Shown piece by piece: positions 16,247 through 24,037 of a stretch of 64,000 nucleotides of DNA. The position numbers and the translations under genes were made by a program. The stretch covers positions 62,001 to 126,000 of the forward strand of contig NZ_LMQW01000004.1 of the NCBI RefSeq assembly GCF_001425485.1, written 5' to 3'. The DNA is from Aureimonas sp. Leaf427 (GTDB taxonomy: Bacteria; Pseudomonadota; Alphaproteobacteria; Rhizobiales; Rhizobiaceae). Numbering within the stretch: position 1 is the stretch's first letter; each line of letters begins with the position of its first letter. Under the pieces are notes generated by a model. The model was not told the DNA's origin and did not search any database. It saw only the letters and a program-made list of their open reading frames with translations.

Positions 16247-17073
16247 GGCGCGGGCCGCCTCGGCACGAAGACGGTGAAGCCCGACCGCGCCTCCTCGAGG
16301 AACGTGTGGGCCGCATCGAGATCGAGCATCAGAAGATGGCGCTCCCCGAAGCCGTACTCGACCCCGCCGACGGCCCGCCCGCCCGTCCCTTCGAGATGCG
16401 AGCCCTCCGCCACGTTCACATGCAGCCGCGTGCGCGCCCAGAGCCCGACGATGGGCGGCACGAAGGGGAAGGCCGCGCGCGTCTCCCGGCGGATCGCGGC
16501 GAGATCGGCGGGCTTGGCCTCCTCGACGATCTCGATCTCGATCGGCTGCATCAGGTAGAGTTCCAGCTCCTCCCCCGCGACGAGCGCCACCGCCTCGGCC
16601 AACTCGGCCGGCGTACGCGCGCGCCCGTCGAGCCGCAGCGCCTGCACATGCGCGCCGAACTCGCCGAGCGTTCTGAGCGCTTCGTACTGCGCCCGGTCCA
16701 GCCAGCCGCGCTGGTGCATGAAGGCGAGCGCGACCGGGTCGCGCCCCTGCCGTCTCCGGTCCTCGCCGACACTGTCGCGCGGCACGAGGCGGGCATCGGA
16801 CTGCTTCAGCTGCAGCGAGCTGCCGTCGAGGCGCACGTCCAGCGTGCGCGGATCGTGCCAGGGCTCCAGCGCCACGGGAAAGCCGAAGCCGACGACGCCG
16901 TCGCCGAGGCCGGCATCGAGAAGGTCCTGCCGGAAGCGCTCGACCGGTCCGCCGCCGACGCACTGGTCGTCGACGAAGGCGAGCACGGTCTGCCCGGTCA
17001 GCGCCAGCTTCTCGCAGAAGATCCAGCCCTCGACGCGCCCTCGCGAGACGAAGTCGATATGGCCCCGGATCAT
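16243..17073 (-). CDS. Glycan-cluster protein with N-terminal beta-sandwich 'GW' module
   Basis: A 276-residue protein that starts MIRGHIDFVSRGRVEGWIF. The first ~100 residues contain G-W-I, a 'DDQCVGGGPVERFRQDLLDAG' stretch and GDGVVGFGFPV, the pattern of a beta-sandwich module common at the ends of alphaproteobacterial glycosyltransferases. The rest is unfamiliar; it ends in a beta-rich part (GFGERHLLMLDLDAA, GFTVFVPRR). It is a paralogue of the gene at 20595-21434, with similar length and the same opening. Four-base overlaps with both neighbours place it in the operon. Function unknown; carbohydrate recognition is a guess based on the module's usual companions. Confidence 0.6.
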   Translation of the reverse strand: MIRGHIDFVSRGRVEGWIFCEKLALTGQTVLAFVDDQCVGGGPVERFRQDLLDAGLGDGVVGFGFPVALEPWHDPRTLDVRLDGSSLQLKQSDARLVPRDSVGEDRRRQGRDPVALAFMHQRGWLDRAQYEALRTLGEFGAHVQALRLDGRARTPAELAEAVALVAGEELELYLMQPIEIEIVEEAKPADLAAIRRETRAAFPFVPPIVGLWARTRLHVNVAEGSHLEGTGGRAVGGVEYGFGERHLLMLDLDAAHTFLEEARSGFTVFVPRRPAP

Positions 17074-18380
17074 GCCGGAACCGCGTCCCGCGCGGCCGCG
17101 CGGTCCCCCGTTCCCGCGATCGACAGCGCGAAGAAGGCCGCGTAGCGCCGGGCCATGTCGCTGGCCGTCGTCACGTTCGGAATGCCGGCGCGAAGACGGG
17201 CGGCGTTCTCGGGATAGGAGGCCAGACGCATGGCGCGCAGGAGATCGGACGCATCTCCGAGCTTGAAATGCAGGCCGGACACGCCGTCCGGCACCTTCTC
17301 CGCCATGCCGCCGATGCCCGTGCAGATCACGGGCGCGCCGACCGAATAGGCCTCCTGGATCACGACCGGCGAGTTCTCCCACCATTTGGAGGGGATCAGC
17401 ACGTAGTCGCACTCGCCCATCAGCCGGTGCACGGCGGCGTTCGCATAGGGGCCGGCATAGGTGAGGAACGGATGGGCCTTCAGCGATTCCTCGAAGCGCT
17501 TGGTGAAGGCCTCGGACTGGCCGATCATATTGCCGTGGATGCGCAGGCGCACGGTGCGCGCGAGCTCCGGGTCCTTCGCCACGAGATCGGCGGCGTCGAG
17601 AAGAACGTCGACGCCCTTGAACGGGTTGATCTGCCCGAAGAAGCCGAAGGTCCAGGCCCCGCCGGATTTGGCCGCGCGCGGATCGTGCGCGGGCATGGAG
17701 AGAAGGCCGTTCTCGATGACCGTCGTGCGCTCGGCCGGCAGGCCCCAGTCGATGAAGCGCTCGGCGAGAAAGCGGCTCGGCGAGACGAAGCCGTCGAAAT
17801 CGCCGAAGCCGCTCAGCATGGTTTCCTTGCGCAGGCTGAACTGCGTTCGCATGTGCTCGGGAAAGCAGGAGACGCAGTTCTCGTTGGTCGCGCGCTCGCA
17901 GAGGCTCTGTGTCTGGCGCGTGATCATCTGCCCGTGGTTCTGGCAGATGCCGAGGAACTCGTGGATCGTCAGGAAGGAGCGCATGCCGGGCAGCTCGCTG
18001 GCGGCGCGCAGCGCGTTCAGCCCGAGATTGAAGAAATGGTGGAAGTTGACGAGCCCGACGCGCTCGCCCTCCAGGATGCGCAGGAGCTGTTCGGTCACGG
18101 CGCGGGGCGCCAGATGGAAGAAATGGTCGTAGCGCTCGCCCTCGAAGAAGACGGCGAACTCGGTCTCGCTGCCGAGCGCGAGCTTGTGCCGGTCCGAGAC
18201 GTTGCAGGCGCCGACGAAGATCGCGTCGATCCCGATCTCGCGCAGGCCGCGATAGAGCGAATAGGCCGCGATCTCCGCGCCGCCCTTCGAGACGGAGGGA
18301 TGGCTGTGCGAGACGATCGCGATGCGCTCGGGCAGAAGGCCCTCGCCGGGCGCGAAGCGGAAGCCGGGATCGTGCGTCAT
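17070..18380 (-). CDS. GT4-family glycosyltransferase
   Basis: A 436-residue GT-B enzyme. Opening IAIVSHSHPSVSKGGAEIAA, then FLTIHEFLGICQNHGQMITR, a cysteine pattern CERATNENCVSCFPE (C-x7-C-x2-C), VSPSRFLAERFIDWGLPAE, FGFFGQINPFKGVDVLLDA and the donor-site region YVLIPSKWWENSPVVIQEAY. Each of these blocks has a counterpart in the secretion-operon enzyme at 5050-6303, so the two are paralogues. Four-base overlaps with the flanking genes (17070-17073 and 18377-18380) indicate translational coupling. Expected cytoplasmic; sugar and acceptor unknown. Confidence 0.9.
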   Translation of the reverse strand: MTHDPGFRFAPGEGLLPERIAIVSHSHPSVSKGGAEIAAYSLYRGLREIGIDAIFVGACNVSDRHKLALGSETEFAVFFEGERYDHFFHLAPRAVTEQLLRILEGERVGLVNFHHFFNLGLNALRAASELPGMRSFLTIHEFLGICQNHGQMITRQTQSLCERATNENCVSCFPEHMRTQFSLRKETMLSGFGDFDGFVSPSRFLAERFIDWGLPAERTTVIENGLLSMPAHDPRAAKSGGAWTFGFFGQINPFKGVDVLLDAADLVAKDPELARTVRLRIHGNMIGQSEAFTKRFEESLKAHPFLTYAGPYANAAVHRLMGECDYVLIPSKWWENSPVVIQEAYSVGAPVICTGIGGMAEKVPDGVSGLHFKLGDASDLLRAMRLASYPENAARLRAGIPNVTTASDMARRYAAFFALSIAGTGDRAAARDAVPA

Positions 18381-20467
18381 GCTCGCGCCTCCGTTTCGAA
18401 GAGGCGAAGGAGATCCTCGTCCAGAATGTCGGCAAGGCGCGAGGCGCGCGGGCGCTCCGTGCGCATGGCCGCGCCCTTCGCCACGCGGTCGCGGCCGGGC
18501 GTCCGCGGCAGGCCGCTATCCTTGTAGAGCCCGCGCGAGAGGCGCGGCGCGGAAAGGCTCCATTCGAGAAGGGCCGGCGTCGACCAGCCGAAGGCGGCGG
18601 CCGAGAGCGCGCCGTCCACCCGGTCGGGCGCGCCGGCATCGTCGACGATCTCGAACCGGTCGATCGCATGGCCGAGCCGGCCGAGACTGGCCTCGATCGC
18701 CGTCCAGCCGGCCGGCGTCGGCACGATCCCGCGTCCGAGATGCACGAAGCGCTCCGCCTTCAGCCGGCTGAGCAGCCCCGGCAGTTCGGCGAGCGCGTCG
18801 TTCTCGTGGCCGAGCAGGAAGAGCGAGAGCGGCGCGGTCAGCTCGGCCTTCAGCTCCTCGAAGCGCAGGAGCGCCTCGCTGCGCGCCCGGCCCTGGTCGC
18901 AGAGAAGGGCGATGCCGATATCGGCGGGAAAGGCGCTCGCATGGCGCGACAGGCGGTCGAGGCAAAGGTTGAGGTTCGAGACCTCGGCCGGCAGGCGCAC
19001 GACGACGACGCGCCGCGCCGGCTGAAGCGCCAGCGCCTGCGGCTCGCCCACCCGCTCGGCATTGAGGCGCGCCGCGCTCTTCAGGAAGTCGGGATAGAAG
19101 CTCTCGTGGCGAAGCGCGGGAAAGAGGCGCAACACCTCCTCGCCGTCGGCCACCGGGTCCAGCCGGCGCAGGACCTTCGGCTCCACGCGCTGGACGGCCA
19201 TCGAGCCGTCGTGATGGACGATGCGCAGGAGCGGCGCGCCCGACGCATCCGCGCCCAGCGCCCCGCGCAGCACGGCCGAGAAGCCCGCGCGCGCCACGAC
19301 GGAGGAAACGCCGCCGAAGACCGGCTGGAGGTCCGGCCGCGGGCGGAAGCCGGTCGCGGCCTCGTCGGCGACGAGTACGCAGTCGCCGATCTTCATGTGG
19401 AAGGTCTCGACGCGCTTGGCCGGGCTCACCGCCCAGCCCTCCGCCAGGCAGCCGAAGCCCGGCAGCATCAGGAGCCGGTCGACCCCGCCCTCGGCGGCGA
19501 TGCCGGCCGCCAGCGCATTGCCGGGCAGCCAGTTCGAGCCCGAATGGAGAAGCGCGGCCATCGCCTCGGCATGGCCGCCGGGCAGCGCCTGCGCCTGCCC
19601 GAAGGCGGCCAGAAAGGCGTCGGCCCGCAGGAGCCGCGTCTGCGGCCCGTAGCGCAGGTGATACTGGCCCTGGCGGCCGAGATAGACGAAGCCGTCCTTC
19701 ATCGCGAGCGGCGGCGCCCAGGCCGTGTCCATCACGCCGATGAAGCCGACCGAGCTCGTCGCGAGGTCCGCCCGCTCGTATTGCAGGAGCGCGATGCCGG
19801 AGGGAAACTTCTGGCGGTCGACGACGGCGGCCGGAAAATCCGGCTCGATGCCGCGCTTCATGGAGCCGACGATCCAGACCTGCGATTCCGAGGCGGGATG
19901 GACGGCGTCGATCTGCCCGACATCGTGGTCGGAGAGCGGCCGCAGCGGGCGGTCGCGAAGCGCCTCGGCCTGCCCGCGCAGCGCCGCCAGACGCGCCAGC
20001 AGCCGGTCGCCCCGGCCCATCTTGTGCTCGGAGGGCGCGCCGGCGCCCAGAACCGCGCTCTGCCATTCCTCCACGAGATCGCCGACGCTTGGCAGGCCGC
20101 CCCGCGCCGGGCGCAGCGACACGTCCGAACCCGCGATGCGCACGCCGACCGGAAACGGCCGGCGATGGGCGGAGAGCCGGGCGAGGCGTCCGAAGATGTC
20201 CGGGCCGAAGCGGAAGCCGCACCGCGTTTCCTGCCCGAGGGCGCGGTCGATCTCCGGCCGGCGCTCCTCCGTCACGGTGAAGGCGAAGGTCTCGCCGCCG
20301 ACGGTGAGCTCCAGCTCGACCGGCTCGCCCGGGGCCTCCAGCGAGAGCGCCCAGCCCTCGATGCCGACCAGAGGCTCGAACGTCTGGACAGCGCCGCGCA
20401 GCGGCTGGACCCCGTCCATCGACAGGTCCGGCGAAGCGTAGTGCGATGAGACGGCCAGTTGCAGCAT
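18377..20467 (-). CDS. Large glycan-cluster protein of unknown function with beta-sandwich module
   Basis: 696 residues. The N-terminal part (about 30-120) contains GIEGWALSLEAPGEPVELEL and later CGFRFGPDIF, again the GW beta-sandwich pattern. The middle is unfamiliar and includes VGFIGVMDTAWAPPLAMKDG. From about 490 to 620 the run VVVVRLPAEVSNLNLCLDRL and FVHLGRGIVPTPAGW resembles a degenerate GT2-like domain without a clear DXD. No signal peptide or membrane helix. It overlaps the following GT4 gene by four bases. I cannot assign an activity; a glycosyltransferase-like or scaffold protein for the same glycan is the best guess. Confidence 0.6.
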   Translation of the reverse strand: MLQLAVSSHYASPDLSMDGVQPLRGAVQTFEPLVGIEGWALSLEAPGEPVELELTVGGETFAFTVTEERRPEIDRALGQETRCGFRFGPDIFGRLARLSAHRRPFPVGVRIAGSDVSLRPARGGLPSVGDLVEEWQSAVLGAGAPSEHKMGRGDRLLARLAALRGQAEALRDRPLRPLSDHDVGQIDAVHPASESQVWIVGSMKRGIEPDFPAAVVDRQKFPSGIALLQYERADLATSSVGFIGVMDTAWAPPLAMKDGFVYLGRQGQYHLRYGPQTRLLRADAFLAAFGQAQALPGGHAEAMAALLHSGSNWLPGNALAAGIAAEGGVDRLLMLPGFGCLAEGWAVSPAKRVETFHMKIGDCVLVADEAATGFRPRPDLQPVFGGVSSVVARAGFSAVLRGALGADASGAPLLRIVHHDGSMAVQRVEPKVLRRLDPVADGEEVLRLFPALRHESFYPDFLKSAARLNAERVGEPQALALQPARRVVVVRLPAEVSNLNLCLDRLSRHASAFPADIGIALLCDQGRARSEALLRFEELKAELTAPLSLFLLGHENDALAELPGLLSRLKAERFVHLGRGIVPTPAGWTAIEASLGRLGHAIDRFEIVDDAGAPDRVDGALSAAAFGWSTPALLEWSLSAPRLSRGLYKDSGLPRTPGRDRVAKGAAMRTERPRASRLADILDEDLLRLFETEARA

Positions 20468-20496
20468 GGAAGTGGACGCGCCGTCCGAAAGGATGA

Positions 20497-20599
20497 GAGT
20501 TCGTCGGGGATAGGTGGAAACCGGTTATCCCGGAATGACGAACGACAACGAAAGAGACGAGAGGCCGTCTGGTTCGGACCGAACCTGGCGGTCTCTAGG
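20497..20599 (+). repeat. Intergenic palindromic repeat, copy B
   Basis: Full-length copy of the element seen at 2824, 46015 and 59904. First dyad: outer arms GTTCGTC/GACGAAC with inner GGGATA/TATCCC around GGAAACCGG. Second dyad: arms around GGTTCGGACCGAACC. It sits between two genes of the same strand in the glycan region (stop at 20595, start at 20467) and overlaps the last few bases of the upstream gene. Confidence 0.8.
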
Positions 20600-21434
20600 A
20601 AAGGCTCGGGACGGCCGAGATCATGTAGAGGACGCCGCCTTCGGGCAGGAGGATCTCGGCCCGGGCGCGCGCGTCCACGACGACGAAGTTCTCCGGCGAG
20701 AGCGCGTAGTCCACGAAGTTCGCGGCGCGCGCGTCCGCATCGGCCGCGTGGTCGCCGATATGCGAGCCCTCGACGACGCGAAGGATGGCGCGCTCCTGCG
20801 TATAGGCGGCGAAGATCGGCGCGGCGCCCTCGCCCTTGGTCAGGCGCGCGGCTTCGGCGGCGAACTCGTCGGCGCTGCGAACGCGCTCGACGCTCGTCTG
20901 AACCTCGGTCTGGAGATAGGCTTCGAGCAGCGAGGTCGCCACGCCCAGCGGCTTCTCCATGAGCGCGCCGTCGTCGGCGGAGCTGCGGCGAACGAGGCCG
21001 CGCTCGTAGACGCCCGTCGACCAGAGAATGCGCAGGAAGTCGAAGTCGCCCTGCGAGATGCGGCCGTGCTTCAGCGCCCATTTCAGCGAGGCGAGGCGCT
21101 CGCGAACCTCGGTGCGGCCGAGCTCCTTGCCGGAGGAGGCAGTGGTGGTCACGACCGCGCTCTTCTGGAGCAGCACCGCGTCGGAGCCTTCCAGCTTCAC
21201 GACCACGGAGCCGATGTCCTGGAGCGGCACGGAGATCGGGAAGGTGAAGCCGAGGTGACCGTCGCCCATGCCGGCATCGGCGAGATCGGGACGAAACATG
21301 TTCACGCGGCCGGCCCCGACGCAGGCATCGCCGCGAAAGGCGAGGAGCGTGCGTTCACGGATATTGCCGTCCTCCGAATAGATCCATCCTTGAATCACGT
21401 CGTTCGTGACGTGCTCGATGCTTCCCCTGATCAT
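20595..21434 (-). CDS. Glycan-cluster protein with N-terminal beta-sandwich 'GW' module (paralogue of 16243-17073)
   Basis: A 279-residue protein beginning MIRGSIEHVTNDVIQGWIYS. The module continues with LAFRGDACVGAGRVNMFRPD and LADAGMGDGHLGFTFPI, closely matching the start of the protein at 16243-17073. The second half is different in detail, with a helical part around 120-200 and a beta-rich end (NFVVVDARARAEILLPEGG). ATG at 21434 has AGGA nine bases upstream; the frame extends to 21464. It is the first gene of the minus-strand glycan set, separated from the next gene by palindromic repeat B. Function unknown. Confidence 0.6.
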   Translation of the reverse strand: MIRGSIEHVTNDVIQGWIYSEDGNIRERTLLAFRGDACVGAGRVNMFRPDLADAGMGDGHLGFTFPISVPLQDIGSVVVKLEGSDAVLLQKSAVVTTTASSGKELGRTEVRERLASLKWALKHGRISQGDFDFLRILWSTGVYERGLVRRSSADDGALMEKPLGVATSLLEAYLQTEVQTSVERVRSADEFAAEAARLTKGEGAAPIFAAYTQERAILRVVEGSHIGDHAADADARAANFVDYALSPENFVVVDARARAEILLPEGGVLYMISAVPSLS

Positions 21435-21865
21435 TTCCGGATGTCCTCGTGACGGGCGTTTCACTAAAACTACGTCGGGAACGTTACGCTTCCGTATACG
21501 CTAGATGTGACTTCACCCGGCCGAGCACTGTTACGCCGCAATAAAGACGAGAGGCCTCTCGTATCTTCCGCAACGGCGAAAGCGAGAGCGGCGACCGCCT
21601 CATAAGGCCGGGCGCCTCCCGGCCTGGATACGCGCCCCGGCGGCAGGCGATGCGGCACCGCACACGCCTCCACCGCGCCCCACCGCGCCTCGGGCAACAG
21701 CGTCAACAACGCTTTAAATAAATCTCTAAAGCTCTTTTGTCACTTAAACTGCGATTCATCGTACGGCGCGCTATTGCCTGCAATTATAGGCATTTACTGC
21801 ATGTAAACTTGCTTTCGATGCTTTTCGGCGGATGATCGGAACAAGATCAAGCGTCGAGGTCAACC
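21435..21865. promoter_or_regulatory. Divergent promoter region with AT-rich dyads
   Basis: About 430 bp between the divergent glycan operon and the ChW/RTX genes. The part from 21710 to 21830 is markedly AT-rich for this genome. Two dyads lie there: TGCCT-N8-AGGCA (21775-21792) and, immediately after, TTTAC-N5-GTAAA (21793-21807). They are good candidates for binding of a regulator that controls both directions. I see no match to a named operator. No gene is visible in the stretch. Confidence 0.45.
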
Positions 21866-22735
21866 GTGAACATAGGCGAACGCAAAGCTGTCCTTTCCGT
21901 CGAACGCGGATTGCACATGCTCGCCTATCGCTGGCGGGCGGACCTCGCCTCGCGCTCCGGTCCGGCGCCCGTCGCCGAGATCCGGGTCGCGTCCGGCGAG
22001 ATCGTCCTGATCGCGGCACCGGGCATGGAAGAGGGCCTCCTGCCCGGCCCCGGCACCGGCCTCGTCCTGCGCGCCGAAACGGCCGGCACGATCGAGGTGA
22101 CGCTGCGCTCCGCCTTCGAGGGAGGAAGCCTCGTCGCCGATCTCGAACTGAAGAACATCGAGACGCCCCGCCCCGTCGCGGGCGCGGTTCCCGGCGCGCC
22201 GCGCACCGAACTGCCGCGCGGCGCCTGCGACTTCTCCGTCACGGCCCATGTCTCGCTTCGCGGCGACCTGACGGCCGCGCGCGGCGACTGGATCTGCGGG
22301 CCGGGCGCGCCGGGCCGCATCGAGGGCCTGGAGATCAAGGCGCTCTCCGGCGATCTGCCCGTCGAGGTCCAGGTGGCCTCGGGCGGCCGCCTCAGCGGCT
22401 GGACGCCCTGGCTGGCGGCCGGAACCTATGCCGGCTCGCGGGGCAAGGCGTCTCCGCTGATCGGCCTTCGCCTGCGCCTCACGGCGGAGGCTCCGGCCCA
22501 TCTCGCCCTCAAGGCGGATGCGACCTTCCTCGGCGCGCCGACGCTGACGCGCGTCGGCCGCGAGATCGAACTCTCCGGCGCCTCGCTTCTCGACCCGCTC
22601 GTCGGCCTGCGTCTCGACATCGTCGAGGCGGGCGCCGCCGACCTGCCGGCGCCCGCCGTGCCGGTGCTCGTGACCGCGCCGCCGAGCCGCCTTCGCGTCT
22701 TCCGCCGCGCGCCGGAAAGCGCCGTGGCCGCGTGA
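21866..22735 (+). CDS. ChW-like repeat protein beside the RTX gene
   Basis: A 289-residue protein starting with GTG at 21866, six bases after GAGG. At about 178-205 it contains GWTPWLAAGTYAGSRGKASP followed by LIGLRLRL, which fits the clostridial hydrophobic-W (ChW) repeat pattern G-W-x2-W-x3-G-x3-G-S-x-G-x4-I. Degenerate relatives lie before it (about 138-160, GDWICGPGAPGRIEGLEI) and after it (about 226-252). No signal peptide or membrane helix is seen. ChW repeats are surface or carbohydrate-associated in other bacteria. It lies 117 bp upstream of the RTX gene on the same strand, so a joint role at the cell surface is plausible. Confidence 0.5.
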   Translation: MNIGERKAVLSVERGLHMLAYRWRADLASRSGPAPVAEIRVASGEIVLIAAPGMEEGLLPGPGTGLVLRAETAGTIEVTLRSAFEGGSLVADLELKNIETPRPVAGAVPGAPRTELPRGACDFSVTAHVSLRGDLTAARGDWICGPGAPGRIEGLEIKALSGDLPVEVQVASGGRLSGWTPWLAAGTYAGSRGKASPLIGLRLRLTAEAPAHLALKADATFLGAPTLTRVGREIELSGASLLDPLVGLRLDIVEAGAADLPAPAVPVLVTAPPSRLRVFRRAPESAVAA

Positions 22736-22852
22736 GAACCATCCATCCCCCGACGAGCCCCCGGCTCGCAGCCTTTCACGAGCGGTCACCGCCGGCGCAT
22801 CCGCGCCGGCTTTGCGAGTTCGGCAAGAGGCGTGCCCTGGTAAAGGCGCGCG

Positions 22853-23935
22853 ATGGCTGAGATCTACACGAGCGCCGAGAGCGCGACGCTGTCCAGCCTC
22901 TCGCCGGAAGCCCACGACCACATCAATGCCATCCTCTCCGATCTCGGCCTGTCCGGGACCGGGGACGTCGCCGTTCAGCCGATCGGCGCCGGCGAGGTCG
23001 CGGCGGGCGCGGACGACAAGGCGATCGTCGCCGTGCCGGGCACCGGACACGACCCGCTTCTCATCGACGGCGGCAGCCATGGCGCGGCGGTGATCCTGGC
23101 CGATAGCGGCGCCGTCACCCTGACGGGCATCGGCGACGACACGGTCTTCGCCAGCGACGGCGGCAATGTCATCACGGCCGGCAGCGGCCATTCCGTCGTT
23201 CATGGCGGGCTCGGCGACGACAGCATCTTTGCCGGCTCCTCCGGCGGCGACCACGCGCTCTTCGCAGGCGCCGGCGGCAGCGACACGCTGGTCGCCGGCA
23301 TCGGCATGGACACGCTCTGGGGCTCTACCGGCGGCCATAGCCTGCTCGTCGGCGGCGCCGAGGGGCACACGGAGATCCATGCCGGCGGCGCGGGCGGCGA
23401 CACGATCCTCTCCTCCGCCGGAGGCGACACGATCCACGGCGGCGGCGCCAGCATCGATTCCGCCGGCGACCACGCCACCATCTTCACCGTCGGCGATACG
23501 ATCGCCTCGCACGGCGACCACGCGCTGATCGACGGATCGGCGGCCGCCGGCGGCTCCCATACCGACATCTTCGGCTCGCATGCCACGATCTTCGGCGGAT
23601 CGGGCGGCGATACGATCACGCTCCACGACACCGCCTCCTTCACCTCCGTCTTCGGCGGGGCGGGCGACGACCACTTCCTGTCCTACGGCCTCACCGACAG
23701 CGTCTCGGGCGGCGACGGCTCCGACTATTTCAGCATCGCCGGCTTCGGCACGGGCCACGACACGATTTCGGGCGGCGCCGGCGACGACAGCCTCGTCTTC
23801 CAGGACCGCAACCTCGCCGACGCCCATATCACCACCTCGGGCGCGACGACCTTCGTCTCCTTCGACGACGGCTACAGCGCCAGCCTCAGCGGCATCGAGC
23901 ACCTGCGCTTCAAGGACACGGTCTTCTCCGGCTGA
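22853..23935 (+). CDS. RTX-type calcium-binding repeat protein, probable type I secretion substrate
   Basis: A 360-residue acidic protein rich in Gly, Asp, Ser and His with no signal peptide. From about residue 85 onward it is built of glycine-rich nonapeptide-like repeats (GGLGDDSIFAG, GGSGGDTITL, GGAGDDHFLSY, GGDGSDYFSI, GGAGDDSLVFQ) that form a calcium-binding parallel beta-roll outside the cell. The C-terminal 60 residues (SGIEHLRFKDTVFSG) end in the hydrophobic pattern typical of an uncleaved type I secretion signal. No enzymatic domain precedes the repeats, so it looks structural (adhesin- or S-layer-like). A TPR-glycosyltransferase gene follows about 100 bp downstream. The exporter at 6311-9378 is the likely partner. 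Confidence 0.88.
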   Translation: MAEIYTSAESATLSSLSPEAHDHINAILSDLGLSGTGDVAVQPIGAGEVAAGADDKAIVAVPGTGHDPLLIDGGSHGAAVILADSGAVTLTGIGDDTVFASDGGNVITAGSGHSVVHGGLGDDSIFAGSSGGDHALFAGAGGSDTLVAGIGMDTLWGSTGGHSLLVGGAEGHTEIHAGGAGGDTILSSAGGDTIHGGGASIDSAGDHATIFTVGDTIASHGDHALIDGSAAAGGSHTDIFGSHATIFGGSGGDTITLHDTASFTSVFGGAGDDHFLSYGLTDSVSGGDGSDYFSIAGFGTGHDTISGGAGDDSLVFQDRNLADAHITTSGATTFVSFDDGYSASLSGIEHLRFKDTVFSG

Positions 23936-24037
23936 ATCCCCTGACAGCATCCGAACCATTCGATCGGATGCTTTAACGTCTTCGCGACATAATCGCCGGG
24001 AACCGCCCCGTCCCCTGCGATCGAAGTCCTGGCCGCC

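Noticed and set aside
22853-23935. DNA-level tandem repeats in the RTX gene as a CRISPR or satellite
   Set aside because: The repeats are coding glycine-rich nonapeptides with variable codons, not identical DNA repeats with spacers. No CRISPR array is visible in the window.
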